This document shows, piece after piece, positions 35,344 through 46,546 of a stretch of DNA of 64,000 bases. A model generated the notes under the pieces. The model saw only the letters and a list, made by a program, of their open reading frames with translations. It made no database searches and was not told the origin of the DNA. This DNA is from Parietaria judaica (lineage: Eukaryota; Streptophyta; Magnoliopsida; Rosales; Urticaceae), in the NCBI GenBank assembly GCA_954871525.1, contig OX940862.1, positions 34,588,232 through 34,652,231 of the forward strand. Reading direction: 5' to 3'. The number at the start of each line of letters is the position of its first letter. Positions within the stretch are counted from its first letter, which is position 1. The translations under genes were made by a program, and so were the position numbers.

Positions 35344-35795
35344 TTAATTTGATGCTCCTTGTCGTTGAAGAGTTTACTTAATTTTACTGCCAAAAAAATT
35401 ACCAATAAATTGTGTTTTTTGTAATGATATTTCGGAGGTTTCATATCTAAATCTAAAATATTGTTGTATAGTATGACGTGAATTGTATATTGACAATATT
35501 GAAAGCTTATCTACTACAGTTTTCGTTCACGAAGATACCTCAATTATTTTATAGATGTTTAAGAATGAATCCAAAAAAGAGTATATTCAATTTATTTTTT
35601 TAATGTAATTATTTGTGTTAGGAGGTTAGAATCGTAAATTGGCAAGAAACGGTGAGATTCTGAAAGATGGACCTTTGTCCACGTAATACACCACTGTCCG
35701 TGCATAATGATAATAATATTTGCCACCCAAACCCAACGCTCCTCTTTGTTTGAGAGAGAGACCATTTTCAGGGTTTTAGCTTTCTTCTCCGATCA

Positions 35796-38640
35796 ATGGC
35801 GGCGAAGCTTATGCGTGCGGTTCAGTACAACGGCTATGGCGGAGGACCCTCAGCCTTGAAGGTATGTAATCTAACCATCGCTTTGTTATTAGCATTCAGA
35901 TCATTCTCCAATGTCTTACATTGCGATTCGATCATTTGTTCTCGTTGAAACGATTGCGGAACTATGAGCTTAGGGTTTCGAATTAGGAATTTACACATCC
36001 GATCGATCTTTCTCTTGTTTTACTGGTTTATTGCGTCTTTGATGACTATAGGCTTATGTGTTCTCTGTAATTTCATTGCATAGGAGTAATGAAAACCATA
36101 CTCAAACGCCAAAAACTCTATTTTACCGAGGTTTTACTACCATGCTTTCGGTGAATCTGTAGAACCGCGACGGTTAAAACCGCTATTGATAACCAATTTT
36201 GCCGCTGCATAGAGCTGTTCTTTTTTGCGCTTAAAATAAGGGGAACTTGCGATAAAAAATACTCGCTTGGGAACATTCATTGCACTTTAATACGTGAGTT
36301 CATGTCTTTGCTGCCAAAATACTCGACTTCTAACGTTTGTTGAACTTTAATACGCGGGTACAAACGTACAAATCTAATTTATCGATTTTTTTACTACCAT
36401 ATTTTTGGTTAGTCTGTAAAACCGTTACGGTTAAAAAAACTGCTACCGATAATCAATTTTTCCGCTTACATATGATGCATTTTTATCGCTTAAATTATAT
36501 ATGTTGTACTGCTATAAAGCAACAATTTTTTATGGTGATGTCTTGATGTATTTGAATTTTTTTTTTGGATAAAATTGATTAGATTTTCAGTTTTCTATCA
36601 GTCTTGTAGATTTAGACAATGACTTAAGATGAAATTCTTTTTTGTCAAACTGTGGTTAAAAAAGCTAATTCAAAACAAACACTTCGGTAAATGGTTAGAT
36701 CGGTTTGAAGCTCAATATAACAGTTTCCGGTTGTGAAAGTAAAAATTCAAAACTGCAACGTTTCAGTACTAATACATACGAAAGCAAATCCTTTGACTTG
36801 GTTGTTCACCCCCCATTTATAAGTATGAGTTGGCTTGTGATTTTGAATTTTCGGTTGTTGCAGCATGTTGAAGTTCCGATTCCGAATCCGAAGAAGGATG
36901 AGGTATTGCTGAAAGTGGAAGCGATTAGCATTAACCCGTTTGATTGGAAAGTCCAGAAAGGCATGCTGAGGCCTCTTTTGCCCGGAAAATTTCCTCATAT
37001 TCCTTGTGAGTTCGCTCACTGATGATAATTTGTAGAAGGGCATTCTCGTTCTTCTCTTAGCAACTTGTAATTTTCTATTTGGCTGGAAACTCAGTGATTT
37101 GACCTTATGTGACAGAGGTTTTCATTCTTTGTTCAGGCATGGATGTTGCCGGAGAAATTATAGAGGTCGGACCGGGTGTTGCTAAGTTCAAAGCTGGTGA
37201 CAAAGTTGTTGGTCTAGCTGACGCCAGAGTAAGATTCGGTTACTCCTCAATTTTTATTTTTATTTTTTTCCGTTTCTCAATTAAGAACATATTTGTGTTT
37301 ATCTGATAATTGTTAGAGTAGCTTTCTTTTTGACCTTTCATTGTAATGTTTATTAATTGTAATACGAAATTTGTCACTAAGTACGGGGTTGGTTGATGAT
37401 GATTAACTCTATGGAAGAAAGCTTTCTCACACTGTTCTACACTTTTCATCTTTTTTGGGGCCAAAAGGATAACATTACGCTCACGGTTGGCTTCAAGGCT
37501 AAAAGAGCAGCATCGGCTGCCCGGGCATATCTTCTTATGCCAACCTGTTATATTTTAAAGTTAGTTTTGTTTATTAGTACAAATCTAGGTATTTATAAAG
37601 AAATTTTTTTCTTCTTCTAAAAGGCGGGCACGGGTGATCGTGCCCAAGAGAACCGCGAGACAGGCTCGCCCACCCGTGGCCTTGACTACTCCCAAATATG
37701 TTGAGATTCACTGAATTTCTGGCTGAGTTAAATCATCGGTGACTAAGAAAATTGTATTGCAATTTTGTTACATCATGCTATAATTTCAAAATTAGTGTCA
37801 GTTAGTTATTTGATTGTATTTTATCCTTTAGAATTGTGTATATTACTAGCTTTTTCTGTTCTGGTTTTTATATTTCCCTTCCTAGCTTGAAGTTTGAGAT
37901 TTACATGTTTTTTTAAGTACTGAAAATTGAATTATGGTTATGAGATTCAGAACGGAGGCGGGCTAGCTGAGTTCGCTGTGGCCAAAGTAAGCATGTCTGC
38001 CATAAGAAGCCCGGAAGTCTCCGCAGCCGATGCCGCAGGCTTACCGGTGGCCGGTCTAACCGCTCTTCAGGCCCTCACAGATTCAGCGGGCATCAAACTC
38101 AACAAAAGCGGTGACCAAAAGAACATTTTAATCACTGCAGCCTCGGGCGGAGTTGGCCATTACGCAGTACAGCTGGCAAAGCTTGGAAACACGCACGTGA
38201 CAGCCACATGTGGGGCCCGCAACCTATATTTCGTGAAGGGCTTAGGTGCTGACGAGGTCATTGACTACAATACCCCCGAGGGGGCGGCCCTGAAAAGCCC
38301 GTCGGGCCGGAAATACGATTCTGTGATCCACTGCGCCACAGGAATCCCGTGGTCGGTTTTCGAGCCTAACCTGAGCTCGAACGGGAAGGTGGTCGATATT
38401 ACCCCTGGTTTCAGTACTTTCACGGGGTTCGCTCTGAAGAAGCTCACGTTCTCGAAGAAACAAATGGTACCACTGCTTTTGATTCCCAAGAGTAAGAACT
38501 TGGAGTATCTTGTTGAGCTGGTGAGAGAGGGAAAGGTTAAGACGGTCATTGATTCGAGACATTCCCTGAGCAAGGCTGAGGAGGCTTGGGCCAAGAGTAT
38601 CGACGGTCACGCCACGGGGAAAGTCATTGTCGAGCCGTGA
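35796..38640 (+). CDS. ceQORH-type quinone oxidoreductase homologue, gene C
   Basis: Exons 35796-35861, 36864-37005, 37137-37228 and 37951-38640 (66, 142, 92 and 690 nt, exactly as gene B) give 329 residues from MAAKLMRAVQYNGYGGGPS. The Rossmann segment TAASGGVGHYAVQLAKLG is intact, and the end is GHATGKVIVEP, as in Arabidopsis ceQORH. Residues around INPFDWKVQKGMLRPLLPGK, and PCMDVAGEIIEVG in place of PGTDVAGE, set it apart from A and B. By its C-terminus (FEPNLSSNGKVVDITPG, LVPLLLIPK-like) it looks the most ancestral of the three. Introns 1 and 3 are large (1,002 and 722 bp). Intron 1 contains a degenerate direct duplication. Confidence 0.92.
36110..36520. repeat. Degenerate direct duplication in gene C intron 1
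   Basis: A unit containing TTTTACTACCAT, then CGGTTAAAACCGCTATTGATAA, occurs near 36130-36240. It recurs near 36385-36500 with about 75-80 percent identity by eye. The spacer carries a further repeated TACTTTAATACG..GGGTACA-type block. Repeat period is about 250 bp. Confidence 0.6.
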
Positions 38641-39885
38641 AGAACATTACGATAATATATATGAACGGTAAGGTGATAATACTAGTGTGATAAAAAATTG
38701 TGGAAATGTCAAGCTGATTACAGACACTATTTTTTGTTTTCTTTTCACATTCTGATATATCAAATATGATGTTACTGTAGCATTGCTACAATATTGCGGC
38801 TAAAGTAGCTGATTTAATTAATTAAAAAAATAAACTTTATTTATGATTATTATTCGAATGTAATAATATAAGTAATAAAGCTAATTAATATAAGCGGAAA
38901 TATATAATATGAGTTTGTATTATATATATAAAGACGCCTCGTTAAAATCTTCCCCGGAAAATCCAAAATAAGTTAAACCCGTGGCGAAGGAAAGAGTACA
39001 TCATAATACATTACGGAAATATAAATATTACATTGATCGCTCATAATTATTCCGTAAAATATCTAGTAAACCTAGCCTTTATTTCATCAATTTCCAAAAT
39101 TTTCTCTTGGATTTCATTTTACATAACCCAATCCCGCACCACTGTTAATTGCTCCACGTGGACCAGTATTGCACTTTGCCGGCGGTCGTCGATGAGTCTT
39201 TTAGATGTACTGAAAGCACTTTCGTAAGGGACGCTAGAAACCGGCATTGAGATTATGTCTTTAATTTGCCATTCCGCAATTATACTGACAACATTTGTAG
39301 CTGAAAGATTCGGCTTTAGAGAAATCATGATAAGTTCAAACTGTATATTTATCTGGGCAAAATTATGGCGGAGAGACTGATCTCCGCCTGATTATGTATA
39401 ATTAAGAGAGAAAATAAAAAATGGAAGCTTAAAAAATTAGGACAAATTTTGAGGGATTTCTACACCTCTGATTGGTATAACGTTCTACTTTAACCGTCTG
39501 GATACTGTCCAGGTGACATATAAAATTAAAATTTGAAACCATGTTTATACTCATTTAAAATTTATTTATGTCCTGTCTCGGTTTATAAGTACGCTATTAA
39601 ATCGATAGTCGATAATATGAAGCACGTTACATATGCTCTAAGAAAATCCGTCACGTAATATATTTATGTTTGCATGGAATTGAGGGTGAGGCAAACAGAT
39701 ATAAACCAATTGATCTAATATAATGGAGTCTTTATTATTCCTTATAACACACCCAGCTCAAGATATACATGTTGATCATTCCACCATTAATGAACAGCGT
39801 CAAATCCTTAAACGAGAAAGGTGAAAGAATGACTATGAAAAAACGACAAGGAGAGCCATCCTCTCATCTCACGTGAAGAATATCC
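38641..39885. other. Intergenic between ceQORH gene C and the RALF gene
   Basis: AT-rich, with gene C polyadenylation probably within the first 150 bp (ATAATATATATGAACG). The only coding trace is the hAT relic at 39119-39330. Confidence 0.55.
39119..39330 (-). pseudogene. hAT transposase relic, C-terminal dimerisation region
   Basis: A 69-codon minus-strand stretch contains KDIISMPVSSVPYESAFS, then TSKRLIDDRRQSAIL and VEQLTVVRDWV. This matches the conserved end of plant Ac/RICESLEEPER-type hAT transposases (IPVSSVxSESAFSTSxR..DDRR..VE.L...DW). The rest of the transposase and its termini are not seen, so it is a decayed fragment. The domain mediates dimerisation in active or domesticated relatives. 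Confidence 0.8.
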
Positions 39886-40134
39886 CTAGGCAGTGTTCTT
39901 GGGCTTGGCAGTGCTGGGGGAAGTCCCACCGCGGCAGCGGAAGATCGCCGAGCACCCGCGGTTGTGCGAGTTCACCTTCTCGCGAGGCTTTGTACGGTCG
40001 TGGCATCCTGGGATGTTGCCGTCTTGCAGGCACGGGTCCAGGACGCCCGGGTTCAGCATCCGAGCCTCCGCCACCGCCACCGCCACCGCCACCAAGACCA
40101 CGAGGAACAAACACACCAACCCCGCGTTCTTCAT
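39886..40134 (-). CDS. RALF-like secreted signalling peptide precursor
   Basis: An 82-residue single-exon frame of high GC. Residues 1-24 form a signal peptide (MKNAGLVCLFLVVLVAVAV, then AVAEA). The mature part carries the four RALF cysteines. The first pair is in LDPCLQDGNIPGC, the second in HNRGCSAIFRC. The NRGCS..RCRG end is the RALF hallmark. RALF peptides are secreted and bind CrRLK1L receptors (FERONIA family) with LLG co-receptors to change apoplastic pH and growth. No dibasic S1P site (RRxL) is visible and the protein is short, as in clade-IV-type RALFs that are secreted directly. The YISY receptor motif is absent, which also fits the divergent clade. The exact orthologue is unknown. 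Confidence 0.85.
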   Translation of the reverse strand: MKNAGLVCLFLVVLVAVAVAVAEARMLNPGVLDPCLQDGNIPGCHDRTKPREKVNSHNRGCSAIFRCRGGTSPSTAKPKNTA

Positions 40135-43100
40135 GATGCCCCAACGAAAGAAGTGAATATTTTTTTCTTCTTTTCTTTCGTGTCTTGTGTTGGGGGTGGT
40201 TTTTCTCGGGTCTCTCCTCGTGACGCTTAGTTTGGAGGGGTTTGGTGCGTTTTATTGGCTTGGTTGTCTCGCTGTGCATGCCCTAAATTTAGAGACCTCG
40301 AGCTTATTTTGAAAGAATCTATGAATAGATTGGCTTATATTTCGTTTAGGGTTCGTGTTTGCAGTCGTAGATTTATTGCTGAGCAAATAGTTGCATCAGA
40401 TGCGCTCACATTGATATATTTGTTTGTTTGTTTACTCCACGTTGGTTTATAATTCGCATCATTATATACAATATAATAAACCATAATCAGTAACGTATTA
40501 TATTTTGAAAAGAGCTTTATTTTATTATACTATTTAAAGGGCCTAGTGCACAGAGACTAGGGATTGAGCTTAAATGGACCCAAGGAACGCATCGGGCTCA
40601 TACAGGCCTATTAAGTCAACTCCAAAACCCTAATATAAGCCCGTTAAGTCAACTTCAAAATCATAATCCTCACCCAGACAAACTCGCCAACTCCCTCACC
40701 CCTAGGTTAATTTGTGCTATTATTCTCTCTCGAAAGCTCTCATAGTGCCGTCGTTCAACCACCGAAAAGGATCTAGTAGTCCGACAAAGGTGGCATCCAA
40801 TCTACACATTCGTAGAAGTTCCCTAGCAACATGGTAGACGAGATAGATGCTTGAATTATGATACCGGAAACCGAGAAGATGAGGAGCAAGTACGAAAAAC
40901 CCGAAGAGAAATTTCAGAGAATAGCGGCAAAAGTCGTTGGTTTTTGGTTACTTCGGAATCTTATATTAATTTCGTTTAAGTGCCGTTTTATGCCTTGGAA
41001 GTTGGAAATGAGAATAATCAACGAAAAAATGCAAACACTCATCTAGTTTATTATGTCTCATTTTGGGACATTTATAAGATTATATGTATATATAAAAATG
41101 GATGATCTAGAAGACGATATACGGCATAACTACAAGTATCAGGATTTTCTCTTTTACGAATTTATATATGTTTCTTTTTTAACTTACAATTTTTTTTCTG
41201 CATATGTATGCTGGATATAATTTTGGTTAATTAAATATGATTGTCTTGATGAAAGAATGTTTCCAACATTGAAGAACACATAGCTGATGATTAGAAAAAT
41301 AAATAAATTATAGAATAACTCATTCGACAAGCAAATTAAACTTGAAGTTCTAGAGATTCTCAATGCATTATCCAAAAGAATTACGAACAATCGTATTAAT
41401 TGAAGTTCATAAAGGATAAATTAGTGCACACTTAAAACATGTCACACCAATCGATTTCAAAAACATATTTAAAAATATAATCAACCAATAACATCCAAAT
41501 GCGTTTGTGAAACAAGACGAGTTATAAAATCACATATACTAGCTAGTTACGAACGCGCAAATTCGAATAGAAGTTTTAATAGTAAAGCCTTTTATCTCAT
41601 CATCACTTATATTAAACACGTGATGTTGAACCGCTCAGCTCTCGCCATGAGCGCTGAGGCCTGCCTCAAACACAAGGCCACGTGTCTCCTCGCCACCGTG
41701 CGCATGGCCCGGTGTGGCTGGGGCTACGTAAACGGGCATGCCTTAATCACGTCAGGCACTAGTTTCGCAGTGCCCTGCCGCCGCGTACACTTGGATCCGC
41801 GACACAATGCACGAAGCATGTGGCTTGGTCGTGAGTCCCCTCTTATGTTTCATTGAAAATATTTTCAAAATTTACTGAAGACTATCGCATAACGAAAAAA
41901 TCAATTTTGTCGTTATTCAATCTAGGCTCTAACCAGTGAAAGGAATTTCATGGATGTTCTTGTTGCCGATAGCAGAAGTTATGGAGAATCCTCGAAAAAT
42001 TATAGACCTAGAATAACAACAATAGGAATTAATCCAAACAATTGTTTGGTGCAATGGGAATTGATCTTGGGGGCTTGTTTGTTGGTTCTCGCATTGATTT
42101 GATCACGTTCCAAATCTGGAAAAGTGAAGTCTCGATCTCATCCACCATATCGCGTATAAACACCACGGTTGTTAATACGTACACTCTACGCAGCCGGATC
42201 GTCTCTTTGGACTGCTAGATCATCACTAAAGGTGTATTCCAAAAAAAATTATCCTACAGAGTGCATGGGGTTATGAATGTGTATTAGGGTTAAACACATA
42301 CACCTATATTTATATTTTATAAGCTTAAAAAAAATATAAAAATTAATGGTTTCAAATTAATTAATCACGTATATATTAAAAGCCCATTTGGGTTATTGTC
42401 TTATGGCATAAAAGCCCGCCTCTATATTTATACTATAGTTCACGTAAATGTCAAATCATATTTTTTTTTCTAATGGGATAGTTTTATTGGTCAATATTAC
42501 ATGTACTATTATTATAAAATATATTGTCACAGTAAGAACAACCGATAAAATTGACCGCTAACACTATCGGTTAAGATTAGATATATACACAAATGTCAAA
42601 TAATTAATTACACTGTGTGTCTATATTATACACTAAAACTAAGAGTCTTGCGTACAAAACATGTTTACGATGTAAAACATCGAATCTAGAAGAGAAGACT
42701 AGTCTTTAGATCTCATATTGATATGAGATACGTGGTAGGGTCGTAGATAATAGATAACATAGTTTTCGGTGGGTTGGTAAAATATACCATTCTCTCTCCA
42801 ACCCCCAAATTTATAAAATAATTATATAAAAAAAAAAATCTGGCGAGAAATAAAAAAAATAATTATTTGATCTCTAGTTATATTTGCAAACATAAATTGA
42901 AATCTTTGTTTCATCCAATATAGTAAAGGAATAATTTAGTATGAGTACTACATTTTGTAGTTATATATAATCACATATTTTCAACAACAAAAAAATTAAC
43001 GGTAAATAATACGTAGAGATCGTAAAAACAATATTGAGATCTAACTCTATTTATACCAAGTTAAACGCCTCTTAAACTAAGAAATATTGAACACTTGGTT

Positions 43101-43221
43101 TGTGTGGAGTTTAAACATAAACACGCACGTTCTTTTCATGTAATATATTTTAACATGACATAAACAAAGTTAAGAACTCAATAATATTTTGTAGCGCTCA
43201 AATATCATTACTATTAGAAGA
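40135..43221. other. Intergenic, mostly AT-rich; one unexplained GC-rich island
   Basis: No confident gene. 41620-41856 is conspicuously GC-rich and open on the plus strand (79 codons, Cys/His-rich, including RSALAMSAEACLKHKATCLL). I recognise no family, and it may be a fragment of an unknown gene or transposon. 42480-43200 is AT-rich with short palindromes such as ATCTCATATTGATATGAGAT near 42713. Confidence 0.45.
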
Positions 43222-43864
43222 AGATGCAACCATGGCTTAGTGGTAACATCACTACACCTTTATTCAAAAGGTCACGGGTCCAAACCTCATAAGCAGAGGC
43301 GAATGGGCATAGGAGTGAGGAGGGACACGGGCCCACCCTCACTTTTTCACTTTTATTTTTTATTTTCTTATTAGTATTTTAATATATAAAAAATTGTATA
43401 TTTTATCAAAGATACGAAAATCATATCTGCATTCACCTCTTTTAACCTTTAAGTATTTAATATTTTTCTTTTTAAGATTAGTTACGATTATTTAATTTAA
43501 TTTTTTTTACATTAGCTGCGATTAAGGTTTTTTTAACTTCTTTCGATTAGTAAAAGTTTCTATCATGTGACATTGAGATTTTGAGTCAGAACCGGAACCG
43601 AGAAATTTAGAATCGGAACCGTTACCATTACCGTTACTAGAACTGGAAAAATTTAGAGTCCAGAAACCGTTACTAGAATCGAAATCGGTATTAAAAAAAA
43701 CCCGGTTTTTTGGAACATTGACGAGAAAAAGCTACTTCTCGGGTTCCCGATTTCAATTTCACCCCTTAGTAATAGTGCCCCTCCCGGTTGAAAAAGCTGG
43801 CTTCGCCACTGCTCATAAGTCATAAGACTCAATTGGATTAGTGCAACTCCTATTAAAAAAAAAA
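43222..43864 (+). mobile_element. tRNA-derived SINE-like unit, split by a hAT MITE
   Basis: The left part (43222-43293) has a polymerase III A box TGGCTTAGTGG at 43233-43243 and a B box GGGTCCAAACC at 43276-43286, spaced as in a tRNA head. After the hAT insertion the unit resumes at 43820 (CATAAGACTCAATTGGATTA) and ends in a run of A at 43855-43864. The order of tRNA-like head, short body and A tail is that of a plant SINE. Flanking target duplications were not identified. Confidence 0.65.
43294..43811. mobile_element. hAT-type MITE, 518 bp, inside the SINE-like unit
   Basis: The left end is CAGAGGCGAA and the right end, read inward, is CAGTGGCGAA. Both match the CAGTGGCGGA-type termini of plant hAT elements. 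Perfect 8-bp duplications CTCATAAG lie at 43286-43293 and 43812-43819. The interior holds clustered CCGGTT/AACCGG-like words (GAACCGGAACCG). No transposase frame. Confidence 0.88.
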
Positions 43865-44348
43865 TTGCGACGCAATTAGACAGTTATACCAAAAATATCC
43901 CTACAATAATAAAATATAGAAATTCTTTCTTGGTAGAGTTATGGTCTACAGAGCCCAAGGTATTAAATTTCTCGAATATCATCGGCATGCCCATCGAAAA
44001 TCTTTTTTTGAGGATATGCGAAACGATATATCCATCGACATATCCATCGACTTACTTATGAGATACACATCGACAAACGATATATCCGTAAAATGAAAAG
44101 TGTAAAACGACATCGGCAAGCGGTATATAAAACCTTTTCATAGCCAATCCGTTTTGTTGGACTGGTTTGATTGTAAACCATTCTCTAGCCTTGCATTGTA
44201 ACCTATTTATATATCGATGTTTTTTTTTAAAATAAAATAAAATATAGAATTGGATTATTTATTCCGTAATAAAGCAAGTAGCTTGAGATTTGTTTGTTTT
44301 CTTTTAAAAATAAATAAAAAATCATTTTTAGAAAATGTAAATGAGAGG

Positions 44349-44385
<37 letters not shown>

Positions 44386-44603
44386 ACATATTTCTATAAA
44401 TAAAAAGCCATATCTTGTAGTATAAAGAAGGGAGATCGGACCAAGTGGAGGCCTTGCCCGTAACCCTCACACGACACGATGTCGCCATCCTCAATCCCAA
44501 GCCAAAGCCACCACCACCATCCGTAAGCCTTATCGTATCTTAACACTCCATTGTTGCCCATTGAAACAGATTAACTTCGAATTAGGGTTTCTCCAGTGAG
44601 GAG
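43865..44603. other. Intergenic and GCH1 upstream region
   Basis: AT-rich, with a (TA)n run at about 44352-44381. From about 44430 the composition changes to gene-like DNA. A short upstream ORF (44479-44526) and the leader motif TAGGGTTTCTCCAG precede the start at 44604. Confidence 0.5.
44479..44526 (+). CDS. Possible 15-codon upstream ORF in the GCH1 leader
   Basis: ATG TCG CCA to TAA encodes MSPSSIPSQSHHHHP, 77 bp before the main ATG. If transcription starts upstream, the small frame could lower translation of the GCH1 chimera. Its existence is visible. Its use is inference. Confidence 0.3.
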   Translation: MSPSSIPSQSHHHHP

Positions 44604-46546
44604 ATGGGAAAGAAGGCGAAGACCTCGCGAAAGGGGAAGAAGGCGTGGCGGGCCAATATCAGCACCGAAGACATCGACGACGCTCTCTCCGGCGGCTCTC
44701 TCTCTGCCGTCCCGACCGAAGAACTCTTCTTCGTCGACAAGTCCAAAGGTCTGAGATTTTGCTCTCTTGTTTGGGGTATTTGGATTGGAACTGTTCCAGT
44801 TTAATTCGAAGAAGAAAGCATGGTGATGCGTGTTAGGAACTTAGGATATCTTAGTGATGCATTCACATTGTGTGCTCTGCTCTATGATGTATGTCGTTAC
44901 ATTCGTGTAGAATGGAACTGACTTGTTTTATTTCTCACTAGGAGGCCTTGGGCGTTGGCCCAAGCTGCCCAGTGCTTGGGCCGGGCCTGAGCCCGAGACC
45001 GTCGCCATCAAGAAAGCCGTGAAGGTCCTGCTACATGGGCTGAGCGAAGACGTTGACAGAGAAGGGATCCGAAAGACGCCTCTCCGCGTCGCCAAAGCTC
45101 TCCGCGAAGGAACCAGAGGTAATCATCGTTGTGTTGAACCAGACTCCATGAATAGGAGACTAGATTTTGTTGAGATTTGGATTGGTGGTCAATAACTATT
45201 AAAATAGTACCACTGTTTGGACCTATTGATTGGGAAAGTTCTTAATTATTCAAAGACTGGTTAGTTAGTCAAACAAATTAGCCATGTGCCCTTTTGAGTA
45301 GTTTGATTCATCAGGACTCTGATGAGCAATACAAAGTCAGTGGAAGAATTTGGCAGAAATGTAAGTTTTCTCTCTCTGATATTCTGCAGGCTACAAGCAG
45401 AAGGTAAAGGACATCGTGCAGGGCGCTTTGTTCCCGGAAGCCGGCGTCGATAACACGGTCGGCCAAGCGGGAGGCGCTGGTGGGCTTGTTGTTGTTCGGG
45501 ATCTTGACCTCTTCTCGTATTGCGAATCGTGTCTGCTTCCTTTCCAGGTCAAGTGCCAGGTGGGCTATGTTCCGTCTGGTCAGCGCGTTGTTGGCCTGAG
45601 CAAGCTCTCTCGGGTTGCTGACGTTTTTGCTAAACGGCTGCAAGACCCTCAACGTTTAGCCGATGAAGTGTGCTCAGCTCTGCATCATGGAATCAAGCCA
45701 GCTGGCGTCGCTGTTGTTCTCCAGTGCCGACACCTCCGTTTCCCGGATCTAGGGTCGCTCTTTCTCGCCTCGGGCGATAAAGGTTGGGTGAAGTCGCAGG
45801 TTTTCTCGGGATCGGGAGTTTTCGAGCAGGAAAATTCCGATTCTTGGGTTGACTTTATGAGCCTTCTCAAATTTAGAGGAGTATCTGTCGATAAGAGTTC
45901 TGTAAAGAAAGCACACGGACAATCTTGGTGTCCGTCTTTAGTCGCCTCCGGGGTGAAAACTCCGGCCAATCAAGCAATGGTTGCAGCAGTATCTTCGATG
46001 CTCAGGTCATTAGGAGAAGACCCAACGAGAAAGGAGCTTCTCGGAACACCTTGTCGTTTCGTGCAATGGTTAATGAACTTTCAGAACGTTAAGCTGGAGA
46101 TGAAGCTCAATGGTTCCTTTTCGAGCACGAATGATTCTCGGAGCGCTGAGAGAACGATGCAGTCAGAGCTGAACTTGCCGTTCTGGTCTCAGTGTGAGCA
46201 TCATCTCCTTCCCTTCCATGGTGTTGTTCACGTCGGGTTCTTATCCGCCGAAGTTCTCGACCCGATCAGGAAATCGCTCGTGCAATCAATAGTGCATTTC
46301 TACGGGTTCAAGCTTCAAGTGCAGGAAAGGCTCACGAGGCAAATTGCAGAGACCGTGTCTTCCTTTCTGGGCGGTGACGTTATCGTGGTTGTGGAGGCTA
46401 GCCACACGTGCATGATCGCACGTGGGATCGAGAAGTTCGGAAGCAGCACGTCCACCATAGCCGTGCTCGGCCGATTCTCCACCGATTCGGCAGCGAGAGC
46501 TCTGTTCTTGCAGGGAATTCCATGCCATACCGGCTGCGAAGACTGA
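44604..46546 (+). CDS. GCH1: GTP cyclohydrolase I, two-lobed plant type, with a NOP53-like first exon
   Basis: Exons 44604-44748, 44942-45118 and 45390-46546 give 492 residues; both introns are phase 1. From exon 2 on this is plant GTP cyclohydrolase I, the cytosolic first step of folate pterin synthesis (GTP to dihydroneopterin triphosphate). It has two tandem cyclohydrolase lobes. Lobe 1 contains DREGIRKTPLRVAKALREGT, FPEAGVDN and CESCLLPF (residue 152 on). Lobe 2 contains CEHHLLPF (376 on), YGFKLQVQERLTRQIAE and HTCMIARGIEKFGSST (446 on). As in other plants each lobe lacks some catalytic residues, so both are needed. Exon 1 (MGKKAKTSRKGKKAWRANIS) is instead the N-terminus of ribosome-biogenesis factor NOP53, lacking the short FFEKSTK-like segment. 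The usual MGALDEG start is absent; exon 2 begins where it should be. Confidence 0.85.

Noticed and set aside
44923..45195. Independent start of GCH1 at 44923
   Set aside because: The frame there has no ATG (TTG only) and runs across the splice acceptor CACTAG at 44941.
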